A stretch of 64,000 bases of DNA from JAZKDW01 sp040387375 (lineage in GTDB: Bacteria; Pseudomonadota; Gammaproteobacteria; Burkholderiales; Burkholderiaceae_D), in the NCBI GenBank assembly GCA_040387375.1, contig JAZKDW010000015.1:62001-126000 (forward strand), read 5' to 3'. Below the pieces are notes generated by a model. The model made no database searches. It had not been told where the DNA came from and was given only the letters and a program-made list of their open reading frames with translations. The translations under genes were made by a program, and so were the position numbers. Numbering within the stretch: position 1 is the stretch's first letter; each line of letters starts with the position of its first letter. Of the stretch, positions 25,674 through 34,943 are shown piece after piece.

Positions 25674-27800
25674 TTAATCCGGAATCGTCACCACGTTATT
25701 GACGAACGTGATTTGATCACCCGCCGCCGGCGCCTGCCGGATTGGCGGCAGGTTCGCGCTGCTGATCGAATTTGCCACTGTGCCGCCGCCACTGACACCG
25801 CGCGGCGTCGTGCGCACCAGCTGGCTGGGCGGCAGTGACGCCCCCGCGCTCAAATGCGCATACATCAAATCCATCGCCTGAATGTAATACCAGTGCAGCG
25901 GAATGAAACGTGCATCGTAGCCGGGAAAACCCAGGAAGCTGTCGAAGTGCTGGGCATTGGTAACTTCGATATACGACAGCTTGCTGTTATTGCCCTCGAC
26001 CAGCCGGTTCATGCCGAAATACGGCCGCGAATTGAAGGTCACCGGAATCAGCGCATCGGAACGGCCATGCACGATCAGCGCCGGTTTTCCGCGCAGGTTT
26101 GCGCTGCGCAGCACCTCACTCACACCCTGCTGGACGCGGCGGGCATTGGTGCTGCTGCCGGTCACAAGTTCGCGCTGGCATAAGGCGCCATCGATGTTGT
26201 AATCCCGCTGGCCGGTACCGGGCGACACCGACAGCGGATCATTCAGCGCGCCGCCCGCGCTGTTATTGTTGATGATGTTGATACCGGCAGTCGGCGGCAC
26301 GCCATTGGCAGTGCCAAACGACAGCGCCAGCGCCTGCTGCGGCAACGGAACAGGTTGTCCTGCCGGCGTGGTCGCGCCGAAACTGACTCCACACAAATTG
26401 TCTTTGACGCTGAAACGTCCATAGGCGTTGTTGTAAGTGATTGCCACGTTCGGAATCGCAAACAGATAATGCGACGCATGCAGCAAATTGCTTTCCGGTT
26501 CCCATCCCGCGGCAATCAGGGCGTTCAAGGCGCTGGCCGCCAGTTCGTCAGTCGTGGAACCCGAGATCAGGCCGGCGTTCCTGAGGGTGTTGCAACGGTT
26601 GGCGGCGAACGTGTCTACAAGGAGCGCCCTGAAAGGTGCGTTCTGCAGCGTCGGCGCCAGTGCCGCACAAGGCTCCAGAAGATTGGCCAATGTAAAATAA
26701 TCGGCCAGCACCCTGCCGGTGCCGAGCCAGGACCGTGCGCCTCGCACGACGCTCACCCGGTTATCGGGCGCCAGTTGCAGACTGGGTTCGCCCACCGCGA
26801 TACCATCGATTAATCCTGCCTCATCCTGCTCTGCCGCGGCAATGGCGGCTGTCGCCCCGTTGGACACGCTGGATCCGATCACGATCGTGCCGGAGGCGGC
26901 GATCGTGCGCAAGCGCAGCGCTGTTCCCGGCACCGGCTCGCCGTATTTCTGATTCAATACATAGAACGCAAATTCAATCGATTGCAATGTCCACTTGCCC
27001 CAGTCTTTTTCCGGATTCTGCTGCGAATGCGCATGCTTGAAGGCGAATCGATTCGGGCTTGCGGCATTAAAGGCCTGACGCTCTGCTTCAGTCAGGCCGG
27101 CAGTGAAATTGGATGCGCTGCCGGCGCTGGTGGCGGATGCGCGAAGGCCGTTCTGCACATGGACCGTGTTGTTCTGCAGATCGTGTATGCCGTTGCCGGT
27201 ACCCTTGTCGTTATAGGCCACCGCGCAGCCATGCTTCAAACCCCATTCGCCCGATGAGCCGATGGCGCCGTACACGCCACGCGATCCGCTCGACGTGCCG
27301 GTGACGATGCAAGGCCGCGCCGGGTTGAAGCTGGCCGGCACCTGTACCATCATCGTCACATTTTGCCTGCCGCCACCGCCATCGGCGTACGCAATGTATT
27401 CAGTGCCCGCGATCTTGCCCTCGCCTGCAGTGTTTCCCTGCGCATCGACATTGGGACCGTACAAGCTGCCAAAACCGCCGCTGACCGAGACGTCGACGAT
27501 GGCACGATAATTGTTATAGATCGCCAGGCGGCGCAGCTCGGCCGCTGTGGGCTGCAATGGAATGGCGACAGAGGGCGGAGTCGCCTGGGCCAGACCTGTC
27601 TTGCCAAGCCCGGCGGTCAGCAAGTCATCGGTGGCGCCGTTGTAGTCAATCTCCGAAATCGCCCCCAGAAAAGCGGGTTTGAGATTGGCGTTGAATGGGG
27701 CGTCGATATCGCTATCGCTGCCGCAGCCCGTTAGCGCCGACAATGCGCTCACTGTACCTGCACACAACATCATGCGATATTTTTTCTGTTGGCAGGTCAT
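25674..27800 (-). CDS. D-(-)-3-hydroxybutyrate oligomer hydrolase
   Basis: Cleaves short 3-hydroxybutyrate oligomers released from polyhydroxybutyrate, feeding 3HB into central metabolism. 708 aa. The N terminus is a lipoprotein-type signal (LTGC lipobox), implying export. Family blocks include IVDVSVSGGFGSLYGPN, GTSSGSRGVYGAIG, AVAYNDKGTGNG and the GSSVSNGATAA segment, which carries the S-V-S-N-G serine motif used in this family instead of GxSxG. The C-terminal part has the His region (TNAQHFDSFLGFPGYD). Whether it is anchored or secreted cannot be told from sequence. It is a single-gene unit. Confidence 0.92.
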   Translation of the reverse strand: MTCQQKKYRMMLCAGTVSALSALTGCGSDSDIDAPFNANLKPAFLGAISEIDYNGATDDLLTAGLGKTGLAQATPPSVAIPLQPTAAELRRLAIYNNYRAIVDVSVSGGFGSLYGPNVDAQGNTAGEGKIAGTEYIAYADGGGGRQNVTMMVQVPASFNPARPCIVTGTSSGSRGVYGAIGSSGEWGLKHGCAVAYNDKGTGNGIHDLQNNTVHVQNGLRASATSAGSASNFTAGLTEAERQAFNAASPNRFAFKHAHSQQNPEKDWGKWTLQSIEFAFYVLNQKYGEPVPGTALRLRTIAASGTIVIGSSVSNGATAAIAAAEQDEAGLIDGIAVGEPSLQLAPDNRVSVVRGARSWLGTGRVLADYFTLANLLEPCAALAPTLQNAPFRALLVDTFAANRCNTLRNAGLISGSTTDELAASALNALIAAGWEPESNLLHASHYLFAIPNVAITYNNAYGRFSVKDNLCGVSFGATTPAGQPVPLPQQALALSFGTANGVPPTAGINIINNNSAGGALNDPLSVSPGTGQRDYNIDGALCQRELVTGSSTNARRVQQGVSEVLRSANLRGKPALIVHGRSDALIPVTFNSRPYFGMNRLVEGNNSKLSYIEVTNAQHFDSFLGFPGYDARFIPLHWYYIQAMDLMYAHLSAGASLPPSQLVRTTPRGVSGGGTVANSISSANLPPIRQAPAAGDQITFVNNVVTIPD

Positions 27801-28120
27801 CGGTTGTCCACTTTCGATTCAGGCTGTTCGAAGGCAGAGTAACTGGAAGTTCAACACGCACGGACATCAACAGTCACCTACCTTGAGCGGCATCAAAACT
27901 GCATGCACTCCGCCAGTCGAAGTCAGCGTCATCTTTCGCAGATGACTGTCGCGCATGCCGTAATGCAACGGCTGCGGCTTGTATGTTCTTTTTGTTCGTG
28001 ATGTAATCGAACGCGCTATTTTGCGCGGCCGGCCCTGTGCTCCCGGACCGGCCTGACGCGTCACATGAGGCAGGCACGGGATTCCCTGTGTCGACACTCT
28101 CCTTACCAATAACTGTACAT

Positions 28121-28993
28121 ATGCGAACATCCGACCTGCTCCGCCTGTTAGCGCTCGCCGCCATGTGGGGCGCCTCATTTCTTTTCATGCGGATCCTCGC
28201 ACCGGTGCTGGGCATACTCTGGACAGCGGAGCTACGGGTCGGCATTGCAGGAATCGCGATGCTGCTGTTCATGTTTGCCACCCGGCGCGGGATGCAATTC
28301 AGGACCTTGTGGAAACAGTACCTGTTGCTGGGCCTGTTCAATTCCGCGCTGCCGTTTGCGCTGTATGCCTATGCGGCGCTGACTCTGCCTGCCGGCTACT
28401 CGGCCATCCTGAACGCAACCACGCCGTTATGGGGTGCGTTGATGGGCGCCATGATCGCTGGTGAAAAAATGACGGCGCGTAAAGTGGCCGGCCTGATCGC
28501 CGGCATCGTTGGTGTGGCTTTTGTGGTCCGGCTTGGCCCGGCCCAGTTCACGCCGCAGGTGGTGCTCGCCGCGCTGGCTTGCATCGGCGCGACTTTCTCT
28601 TATGGCATCGGGAGTTTCTACGGCAAGAACAAATTGGCCAGCATTGCGCCAACCCAGATGGCAACCGGCTCGCAACTGGGCGCCGCCCTGATCTTGCTGC
28701 CGCTACTGCCGCTGGCGCCGATACGCGGCGACATCACGCCCTTCATCCTGCTGGCCACCTTCGCACTGGCGCTGTTATGCAGCGCTGCCGCTTATTTCAT
28801 CTTCTTTCGGCTGATTGCCGATCTGGGACCGACCCGCACAATGGCAGTGACGTTCCTGATCCCGTTGTTCGCATTGCTCTGGGGTGCGCTGTTCCTGCAC
28901 GAGGAGGTCAGCCTCACTATGCTGATCGGTTGTGCCATCGTCGTGCTGGCAACCTGGCTGGTGGTCTTCCAGCCAAAGGAAAAGGCGAACTGA
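28121..28993 (+). CDS. EamA/DMT family transporter
   Basis: 290 aa from the ATG at 28121, with about ten hydrophobic segments arranged as two EamA repeats; the first starts LLALAAMWGASFLFMR, the second near ALACIGATFSYGIGSF. Drug/metabolite exporters of this family move amino acids, nucleosides or drugs across the inner membrane, and the substrate cannot be assigned. A GTG further upstream (28037) would add 28 non-hydrophobic residues and is less likely. Converges with another EamA gene, with only five bases between their stops. Confidence 0.9.
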   Translation: MRTSDLLRLLALAAMWGASFLFMRILAPVLGILWTAELRVGIAGIAMLLFMFATRRGMQFRTLWKQYLLLGLFNSALPFALYAYAALTLPAGYSAILNATTPLWGALMGAMIAGEKMTARKVAGLIAGIVGVAFVVRLGPAQFTPQVVLAALACIGATFSYGIGSFYGKNKLASIAPTQMATGSQLGAALILLPLLPLAPIRGDITPFILLATFALALLCSAAAYFIFFRLIADLGPTRTMAVTFLIPLFALLWGALFLHEEVSLTMLIGCAIVVLATWLVVFQPKEKAN

Positions 28994-28998
28994 ATGGA

Positions 28999-29877
28999 TC
29001 AGCTGCCACGCTTGGACATATAGATGCCGAGTAAAAGCAGTGCCGCGCCAGCCATCTGGACCGGACCGATGGTTTCGGAAAAAATCAGCCACGCCGCCAC
29101 GGTGGCGGTCAGCGGCTGGATCAACAGGCTGACCGAAGACAGCGACGCCGGCAGATGTGCGGATGCATGGGCGATGACGGTCTGGCCGCCGATTTGCGCG
29201 ACCAGCGCCAGTCCTGCCAACGGCAGCCAGCCTGCCGCATGCGCCGGCCAGAACGGCTCCGCCGACAACAATGCAAACGGCAGCAGCGCCAGCGCGGTAA
29301 TGCTTGTGCTCCATGCCATCAGGCGTGCGGTAGAGTACTGGTTGCGGGCATCCTTGATTATCAACTGGTACCCGGCATAAAACACGGCGCTGGCCAATCC
29401 CAGTCCATCGCCCAGCAGACGGCTGCCGCCAGTTGCCGCATTCGGGCCGACAAGCAGGATCGCACCGCCCAGGGCAAATACCAGGCCGATCACGAACGGA
29501 CGCGAGAAGCGAACCTTGTAGACTGCCCAAATCCATGCCGCGATGAACAAGGGCGCAAGATTGGAAAGCAGGGTCGCATTGGACACCGTGGTGTAACGCA
29601 GCGACAGATGCCAGAGGCCCATGTCGCCGGCAAAAAAGATGCCTGCCAGCGCGAGCGCTGTTGTGTAGCCGGTACGCTTGCCCTTGTCCCGATCCTGTTT
29701 CCGGACAGCGAGTGCCCAGACCCACAACAGCGGCGCCGCCAGCGCCATGCGCCAGAAGGCGGAGGCGAGGGGGCTGACATCGGAAAATCGCATCATGATG
29801 GCGGCAAAGCCGATCGCGACGCCGCCGGATAAAAGCGCGGAAAAAGCCAGTGCGGGGGAAATTTTCGGGTACCTCAT
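28999..29877 (-). CDS. EamA/DMT family transporter
   Basis: 292 aa from the ATG at 29877; the longer frame would run into slmA and has an Arg-rich non-homologous extension. Ten predicted membrane segments in two EamA repeats. Only distantly similar by eye to its convergent neighbour at 28121-28993, so the pair does not look like a recent tandem duplication. It follows slmA by 46 bp on the same strand. Substrate unknown. Confidence 0.9.
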   Translation of the reverse strand: MRYPKISPALAFSALLSGGVAIGFAAIMMRFSDVSPLASAFWRMALAAPLLWVWALAVRKQDRDKGKRTGYTTALALAGIFFAGDMGLWHLSLRYTTVSNATLLSNLAPLFIAAWIWAVYKVRFSRPFVIGLVFALGGAILLVGPNAATGGSRLLGDGLGLASAVFYAGYQLIIKDARNQYSTARLMAWSTSITALALLPFALLSAEPFWPAHAAGWLPLAGLALVAQIGGQTVIAHASAHLPASLSSVSLLIQPLTATVAAWLIFSETIGPVQMAGAALLLLGIYMSKRGS

Positions 29878-29923
29878 CGAGGCGCGGAGCTTATCCGCGC
29901 AGGGGGTTTCAGGAAGAGCGGAA

Positions 29924-30499
29924 TCAGACCAGCAGCAAGGCGATCTGCGCCTGCGCGCCTTCGGACGGATTCTGCCTGAAGCCGGTTTTTGCATAGCGGT
30001 GCCAGCGTCCCAGCACCAGACTGGTGATCATGCTGGCGCGGATGCTGACTTCCGATTCGGTTGCCTGGCCCTGCGTGACCGCGACGCGCAATGACTGCTT
30101 GATCGCCAGTTCAATCCGCTCGATGAAATGATTCATTCTGTTTTGCAGCCGCTCATCCTCGTTGACCAGCGCGTCGCCGATGATCACGCGTGTCATGCCC
30201 GGATTGCGCTCGGCAAAATTGAGCAGCATGCCGATAATGTCCTGCGCCTGCGACAAGCCATTTTCCTGTTGGGCGGTGATCTGGTTGATCAGCCCGAATA
30301 CCGTCGACTCTATGAATTCGATCAAGCCTTCGAACATCTGCGCCTTGCTCGCAAAATGCCGGTACAGCGCCGCTTCCGACACGTCCAGTCGTCCTGCCAG
30401 CGCAGCGGTGGTAATTTTTTCACCCTTGGGTTGCTCCAGCATCGTCGCCAGAGTCTGGAGTATTTGCAGCTTGCGTTCGCCCGGTTTTGTGGTTGCCAT
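29924..30499 (-). CDS. slmA: Nucleoid occlusion factor SlmA (TetR fold)
   Basis: DNA-binding FtsZ antagonist that prevents Z-ring formation over the chromosome. 191 aa. N-terminal HTH (about 25-60: ITTAALAGRLDVSEAALYRHF then ASKAQMFEGLIEF) is followed by the SlmA-type helical domain containing LNFAERNPGMTRVIIGDAL. SlmA binds palindromic SBS sites; none was searched for exhaustively here. Located with the HAD nucleotidase and argB, the usual betaproteobacterial arrangement. Confidence 0.95.
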   Translation of the reverse strand: MATTKPGERKLQILQTLATMLEQPKGEKITTAALAGRLDVSEAALYRHFASKAQMFEGLIEFIESTVFGLINQITAQQENGLSQAQDIIGMLLNFAERNPGMTRVIIGDALVNEDERLQNRMNHFIERIELAIKQSLRVAVTQGQATESEVSIRASMITSLVLGRWHRYAKTGFRQNPSEGAQAQIALLLV

Positions 30500-30543
30500 G
30501 ATTTTTATAAGTTAGTAAGCAATCGGATTGGGACAGACTTGAA

Positions 30544-31269
30544 TCAGCGCAGCCGGTGCAGATGGCCGGGCAGGTGCAATACGGATTTTACTTTGACATC
30601 GACATAAGCGGGGTTCTTCGAGTCTTTGAACGCCGTCGCCGCGTTTGGCGGCTGCTGCAGGTTGGGGCTGGTTGCCAGGTATTGCGTCACCAGCACCGTG
30701 CGCATGCCGATCGCTTTTGCCCCTTTGAGATTGGCGACGGTGTCCTCGACCAGCACACAGCGGCGGGCGGCCGCGCGCTCTTTCGCGACCAGCTTGCGCA
30801 AAAGCTGCCTGGAGGGTTTCGGCCGCAGTTGCCGATGCACGGTCATCAATTCGATCGGCACATGCCTGGCAAAATGCCGATGCAGGCCAAGATGGCGCAG
30901 CACGTCATGCGCGTATCGGCGTGGCGCATTGGTCAGCAGGATCTTGCGGCCCGGCAGACGCCGCAACATGCGGCCCAGCCCGCGCTCGGCCCGGATCATC
31001 CCGGCCAGGTTGTCAAAACGATGCGCCTCCCGCAGAAAATCCTCGGGCCGCACCTGATGATGCTTTACCATACCTAACAAGGTGGCTCCATAACGCCGCC
31101 AGTATGCAAGCCGCGCCGCATTGACCGCGTCAACGGTTGACGGTGCGCCGGCGTCGCTTAACACCTTCGTGATGTATGCGTTCATGTTGACGTTAATGGC
31201 AGGGAAAATCGCGTGCGACGCATTGTGCAGCGTGTTATCGAGATCGAACAACCAGGTAATTTTAGACAT
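30544..31269 (-). CDS. HAD-family pyrimidine 5'-nucleotidase
   Basis: 241 aa. HAD motif I is FDLDNTLHNA at the N terminus; motif II (ILLTNAPRRY) and motif III/IV (CVLVEDTVANLKGAKAIGMRT, quoted as VLVEDTVANLKGA) are intact. This SDT1/YjjG-like group dephosphorylates pyrimidine nucleotides or modified nucleotides. The ATG at 31269 is preferred over a TTG two codons upstream. It overlaps nothing, and its start faces the TraB/GumN gene with about 30 bp between the start codons. Confidence 0.88.
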   Translation of the reverse strand: MSKITWLFDLDNTLHNASHAIFPAINVNMNAYITKVLSDAGAPSTVDAVNAARLAYWRRYGATLLGMVKHHQVRPEDFLREAHRFDNLAGMIRAERGLGRMLRRLPGRKILLTNAPRRYAHDVLRHLGLHRHFARHVPIELMTVHRQLRPKPSRQLLRKLVAKERAAARRCVLVEDTVANLKGAKAIGMRTVLVTQYLATSPNLQQPPNAATAFKDSKNPAYVDVKVKSVLHLPGHLHRLR

Positions 31270-31298
31270 TGACAATAAAGCTCATCGAGAGGACACGG

Positions 31299-32258
31299 GT
31301 GCGTAACCGGTTCATATATTTATTCATTCATCTGTGCGGCATGCTGGTAGTACTCCCCAACGCCGGCGCAAACGACAGTATGCCAGCAGCGGTGACGCTT
31401 GTTTCTGCTGCGCCGCCGCAGAAGGCCGACAGCGGACGACAGAGAGGCACGCTGTATCGGGTACGCCATCAAGGTAACACGAGCTACCTGTTCGGCACCA
31501 TTCACTTCGGCAAAGCCGGCTTCTTTCCGCTGGAAGCCGAAGTGACCAGGGCGCTGGCCGGTGCAAGCAAGCTGGTGATCGAAGTCGATGTGCGGGACAG
31601 CGCGTCCATGCAGGCCGCCATGAACAAACATGCATTTTATGCGGGCGCCGACAGGCTGGAGAATCATCTGTCGGGCGCCAGCATGACACGCCTGCGGCAT
31701 GCACTGCAAAAGCTTGCGATACCGTTCGATCAGGTCACACGCATGAAACCATGGATGGTGGCGAATCTGGTGCTCGCGATGGATCTTGAGCGCAATGGCT
31801 TGCAGAGCGCTCAGGGGACGGAAATCTTCCTGCTGGGGGTGGCACAAGCGCAGGGCAAGACAATCCTGGCGCTGGAGAGCGCCGACTACCAGTTGTCGCT
31901 TTTCGATCGGATGCCGCAGGCGCAACAGGAAAACTACCTGTCCGAAGTGCTTGCCGGGATCGAGGATGGCAGCGCGTTAAAAAAAGCGGCCGCCATGATC
32001 GATGCATGGAGCAATGCGGATAGCGTGGCCTTCGATACGATCTTGCGCGAAGCAAAGGATGAAAAATCGGCGGCGTCCGACTTCATCGTGCGCACGCTGC
32101 TGGATGAGCGCAATCCGGAAATGGCGAACAGCATTGAAATCCTGCTCAGGAACGACAAGTCCACTTTTGTCGCCATCGGCCTGCTGCATCTGCCCGGTGA
32201 AAACGGCGTGCCCGCGCTGTTGCAGCGGCGCGGGTACGAGGTGACGAAATTGTATTAA
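31299..32258 (+). CDS. TraB/GumN family protein, exported
   Basis: 319 aa. The GTG at 31299 is chosen because GAGAGGA lies six bases upstream and a signal peptide follows directly (FIYLFIHLCGMLVVLPNAGA). The TraB domain has GNTSYLFGTIHFGK with the conserved GTxH, the Glu-containing LVIEVDVRD, QGTEIFLL, and a C-terminal GLLHLPGENGVPALLQRRGY block with a second conserved GxxH. These motifs resemble metal-dependent TIKI/TraB-type proteases, so a periplasmic hydrolase role is possible but unproven. It converges with argB. Confidence 0.9.
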   Translation: MRNRFIYLFIHLCGMLVVLPNAGANDSMPAAVTLVSAAPPQKADSGRQRGTLYRVRHQGNTSYLFGTIHFGKAGFFPLEAEVTRALAGASKLVIEVDVRDSASMQAAMNKHAFYAGADRLENHLSGASMTRLRHALQKLAIPFDQVTRMKPWMVANLVLAMDLERNGLQSAQGTEIFLLGVAQAQGKTILALESADYQLSLFDRMPQAQQENYLSEVLAGIEDGSALKKAAAMIDAWSNADSVAFDTILREAKDEKSAASDFIVRTLLDERNPEMANSIEILLRNDKSTFVAIGLLHLPGENGVPALLQRRGYEVTKLY

Positions 32259-32271
32259 GAGTTTGTACTTG

Positions 32272-33171
32272 TTAATGCGAGCGGATCATCGTTCCAAATG
32301 CCTGCTCGGTCAGGACCTCCAGCAACAGCGAATGTTCGATCCGGCCATCAATGATATGCACGGTATTGACACCGGACTTCGCGGCATCGAGCGCCGACGA
32401 GATCTTCGGCAGCATGCCGCCGGAAATTGTCCCATCGGCAAACATTTCATCAATCTCGCGCGCCGACAGATCGGTCAGCAGATTGCCCTGCTTGTCCATC
32501 ACACCCGGGATATTGGTCATCATGATCAGCTTTTCCGCTTTCAGGATTTCAGCGATCTTGCCGGCGACGAGGTCGGCGTTGATGTTGTACGCCTGGCCAT
32601 CTTCACCAAAGCCGATCGGTGAAATGATCGGGATGAAGGCGTCATCCTGCAGCGCCTTGACGACCGCAGGGTTGATCGCATCGATTTCGCCGACAAAACC
32701 GATGTCAAGAAACTGGCCCGGATTTTCCCGGTCCGGCATTTTCATCTTGCGCGCGCGGATCAGGCCGCCGTCCTTGCCGGTCAGGCCGACTGCCTGGCCG
32801 CCGTAATGATTGATCAGCATGACGATGTCTTGCTGGACTTCGCCGCCCAGCACCCATTCGACCACTTCCATCGTCTCTTCGTCGGTGATGCGCATGCCCT
32901 GGATGAAGGTGCCTTGCTTGCCGATTTTTTTCAGCGCATTGTCGATCTGCGGGCCGCCGCCGTGCACCACCACCGGATTCATGCCGACCAGCTTCAGCAG
33001 GATCACGTCGCGCGCAAAACCGTGCTTCAGGCGTTCCTCGGTCATCGCATTGCCGCCGTATTTGACAACGATGGTCTTGCCGTGAAATTTTCGGATATAG
33101 GGCAAGGCTTCGGCAAGGATTTCCGCCTTGATTTGAGGCGAAACCGCCGTGAGATCAGATAATTCGGGCAT
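32272..33171 (-). CDS. argB: Acetylglutamate kinase
   Basis: Second step of arginine biosynthesis: ATP-dependent phosphorylation of N-acetyl-L-glutamate. From the ATG at 33171 the protein is 299 aa. Amino-acid-kinase motifs are VVKYGGNAM (ATP/phosphate Lys), VVHGGGPQI, FIQGMRITDEETMEVVEWVL (quoted in part: the allosteric and substrate region) and NINADLVAGKIAE. Length and N-terminal helix suggest the arginine-sensitive hexameric type. Cytoplasmic. Confidence 0.97.
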   Translation of the reverse strand: MPELSDLTAVSPQIKAEILAEALPYIRKFHGKTIVVKYGGNAMTEERLKHGFARDVILLKLVGMNPVVVHGGGPQIDNALKKIGKQGTFIQGMRITDEETMEVVEWVLGGEVQQDIVMLINHYGGQAVGLTGKDGGLIRARKMKMPDRENPGQFLDIGFVGEIDAINPAVVKALQDDAFIPIISPIGFGEDGQAYNINADLVAGKIAEILKAEKLIMMTNIPGVMDKQGNLLTDLSAREIDEMFADGTISGGMLPKISSALDAAKSGVNTVHIIDGRIEHSLLLEVLTEQAFGTMIRSH

Positions 33172-33317
33172 GGCAATTCCAGAAAAATAGGTTTCGCCGA
33201 TTTTACAGCGAAAGTCTTTTGGTTTCTCTATCATTTGCTGTATTTTCATTGGCGATCGGCCAGCAAAATGACAATGCAGCGGCAACAATACGACGACACC
33301 GGCCAAATGAGCGCTCC

Positions 33318-33893
33318 ATGACTGCCGTACTCCACCAGCAACTCGACGCCTTGCGCCCTGCGCTACTGCGTTTTGCGATTCTCCAGTTGCGCAACGAGGC
33401 GCAGGCTGAAGATGTGGTGCAGGACGCGCTGATCGCGGTCCTGGAAAAACCGGAACGGTTCGCCGGCAATTCCTCGCTGCGGACTTATGTGACCGGCATC
33501 CTGAAACACAAGATCATCGATGTTTTGCGCGCATCCCGGCGCGAGCGCCCGCTGGAAGCCGAAGAGAACCAAACCGACGACGAGCTGATCGATCTGCTGT
33601 TTACGGCCAATGGCCATGCCCATGACATGCCGCGGCAATGGGGAAATCCGGATGCAACACTGGAACAGAAGGATTTTTTTCGTGTATTGGAAATTTGCCT
33701 GGAAAAACTGCCGCCGAATACCGCGCGGATTTTCATGATGCGGGAATGGCTGGAACTCGACACCGGCGAAATCTGTAAGGAATTGAATATTTCCACGTCT
33801 AATGCATGGGTGATGTTGTATCGCGCGCGGGTAAGCTTGCGCGAATGCCTTGATTTGAACTGGTTCGGCAAACTGCCTTCCAACAGGACCTGA
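33318..33893 (+). CDS. RNA polymerase sigma factor, ECF type
   Basis: 191 aa from the ATG at 33318. Region 2 contains the AQAEDVVQDALIAVLEKPE and SLRTYVTGILKHKIIDVLR blocks (about 25-75). A variable linker containing MPRQWGNPDA follows, then region 4 (LPPNTARIFMMREWLELDTG and ICKELNISTSNAWVMLYRAR). The next two genes encode a zinc-finger anti-sigma-like protein and a CWC protein, with 4-bp spacing and a 4-bp overlap, so the three probably form one regulatory unit. Inducing signal and target promoters are unknown. Confidence 0.94.
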   Translation: MTAVLHQQLDALRPALLRFAILQLRNEAQAEDVVQDALIAVLEKPERFAGNSSLRTYVTGILKHKIIDVLRASRRERPLEAEENQTDDELIDLLFTANGHAHDMPRQWGNPDATLEQKDFFRVLEICLEKLPPNTARIFMMREWLELDTGEICKELNISTSNAWVMLYRARVSLRECLDLNWFGKLPSNRT

Positions 33894-33897
33894 CACC

Positions 33898-34104
33898 ATG
33901 GGACTCAAACCTACTTGCAGGGAAGTACACCGGCTGACGTCGGAGCGCCTTGACCGCGATCTGACACTGGTCGAGCGGGCCCGCATGGGTGTGCATTTGC
34001 TGGTCTGCGCCGCGTGCCGTAATTTCGGCGGCCAGATGGCGCTGATCCGGCGCGCGATGCGGCAAACATCCGTGCCGGATGACCACGAGGAGAACCGGAG
34101 ATGA
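33898..34104 (+). CDS. Zinc-finger anti-sigma-factor-like protein (zf-HC2 type)
   Basis: 68 aa. It has the HxxxCxxC signature of ZAS-type anti-sigma domains (His in HLLVCAACR) preceded by an N-terminal helix with CREVHRLTSERLDRDLTLVERARM. There is no membrane segment, so it would be a soluble anti-sigma or co-regulator of the ECF factor four bases upstream. Confidence 0.85.
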   Translation: MGLKPTCREVHRLTSERLDRDLTLVERARMGVHLLVCAACRNFGGQMALIRRAMRQTSVPDDHEENRR

Positions 34105-34304
34105 GTGTCTGTTCACGCTGTGGCGCGGTTTTTTCGTGCGGTATGGTGGATGGGGTTGCGTCTGACCCATGCTGGTGTACGGCATTGCCTGCATTGCCGG
34201 CGGCGGCACTGGCTGAATCGCCGAATTCACCGGAGGGCTTCAGCTGTTTTTGCCCGGACTGCTTGCGGGTAAAGATTACCGATTTATCCCGCAGCCCCGG
34301 TTGA
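34101..34304 (+). CDS. Small cysteine-rich CWC-family protein
   Basis: 67 aa with eight Cys. It begins SVCSRCGAVFSCGM, then CWC, and ends FSCFCPDCLR, the pattern of the cysteine-rich CWC family. It overlaps the anti-sigma gene by four bases (ATGA). The Cys spacing suggests zinc or iron-sulfur binding; function unknown. Confidence 0.85.
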   Translation: MSVCSRCGAVFSCGMVDGVASDPCWCTALPALPAAALAESPNSPEGFSCFCPDCLRVKITDLSRSPG

Positions 34305-34313
34305 TCCGGGTTG

Positions 34314-34943
34314 TCACTCGCAATTGCGCGTTTTCAGCCCGGAAAAATCATCCTTCAATTTATCCACGCTATTTTTCGTCGCCACATCCAGCGCGCGTAA
34401 CTGAAAGGCGATTTTGGCCGGTGCGGACTGGTACTCGACCACACGCGCGCTAACCACGCCATTACGCTCCACCGTTGCGAGATGTTCGCGTGCCGACTCT
34501 TCCGATTTGAAAATACCCAGCGATATGCCCCAACGCTGATCAGAGTTATCCTGGATTACAAAAAAATCGGTCAGCTTCAATTGGCGCAACTGCGCGGCCT
34601 TCCTGTCAGCGCCCGATTTTCCATCCTGGGGCGGAATGAAAACCATATAACCGCCTGCCTGCCCGATTTCGCGCCGCGACAGTTTGCCGTCCAGAGGGAG
34701 CGAAGCCAGCTGCGTTTCGAAGCGCGCGGCTTCCGCAAGCGTGAAATTGCCGATCTCGGTGCAGGCGGGCAGGGCTGCCACAGGGGCTGCGGCCGGCGCC
34801 ACTGTCAGTCTGCTGGCGTTGAGCTGTTTGCCCATGCGTGCCGGTTCGCGGCCGCTCGGTATCAAGGGCTCGAGCAAACCCTGACCGTAGGCGAACAATA
34901 ATCCGTTCGCGGCCAGCAGGCTCCAGAAAAACAGGTTCAGCAT
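34314..34943 (-). CDS. SPOR-domain protein
   Basis: 209 aa from the ATG at 34943. One N-terminal membrane helix (LFFWSLLAANGLLFAYG), a linker of Ala/Pro, and a C-terminal SPOR domain (about 120-195, including YMVFIPPQ and WGISLGIFKSEESAREHL). SPOR domains bind denuded septal glycan, so a division-site role is plausible. It overlaps coaX and is probably co-transcribed with birA and coaX. Confidence 0.88.
   Translation of the reverse strand: MLNLFFWSLLAANGLLFAYGQGLLEPLIPSGREPARMGKQLNASRLTVAPAAAPVAALPACTEIGNFTLAEAARFETQLASLPLDGKLSRREIGQAGGYMVFIPPQDGKSGADRKAAQLRQLKLTDFFVIQDNSDQRWGISLGIFKSEESAREHLATVERNGVVSARVVEYQSAPAKIAFQLRALDVATKNSVDKLKDDFSGLKTRNCE

Noticed and set aside
29368..29380. GTACCCGGC inside the EamA gene, resembling a repeat terminus
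   Set aside because: No AATAAATT arm or second terminus follows; a chance match within coding sequence.
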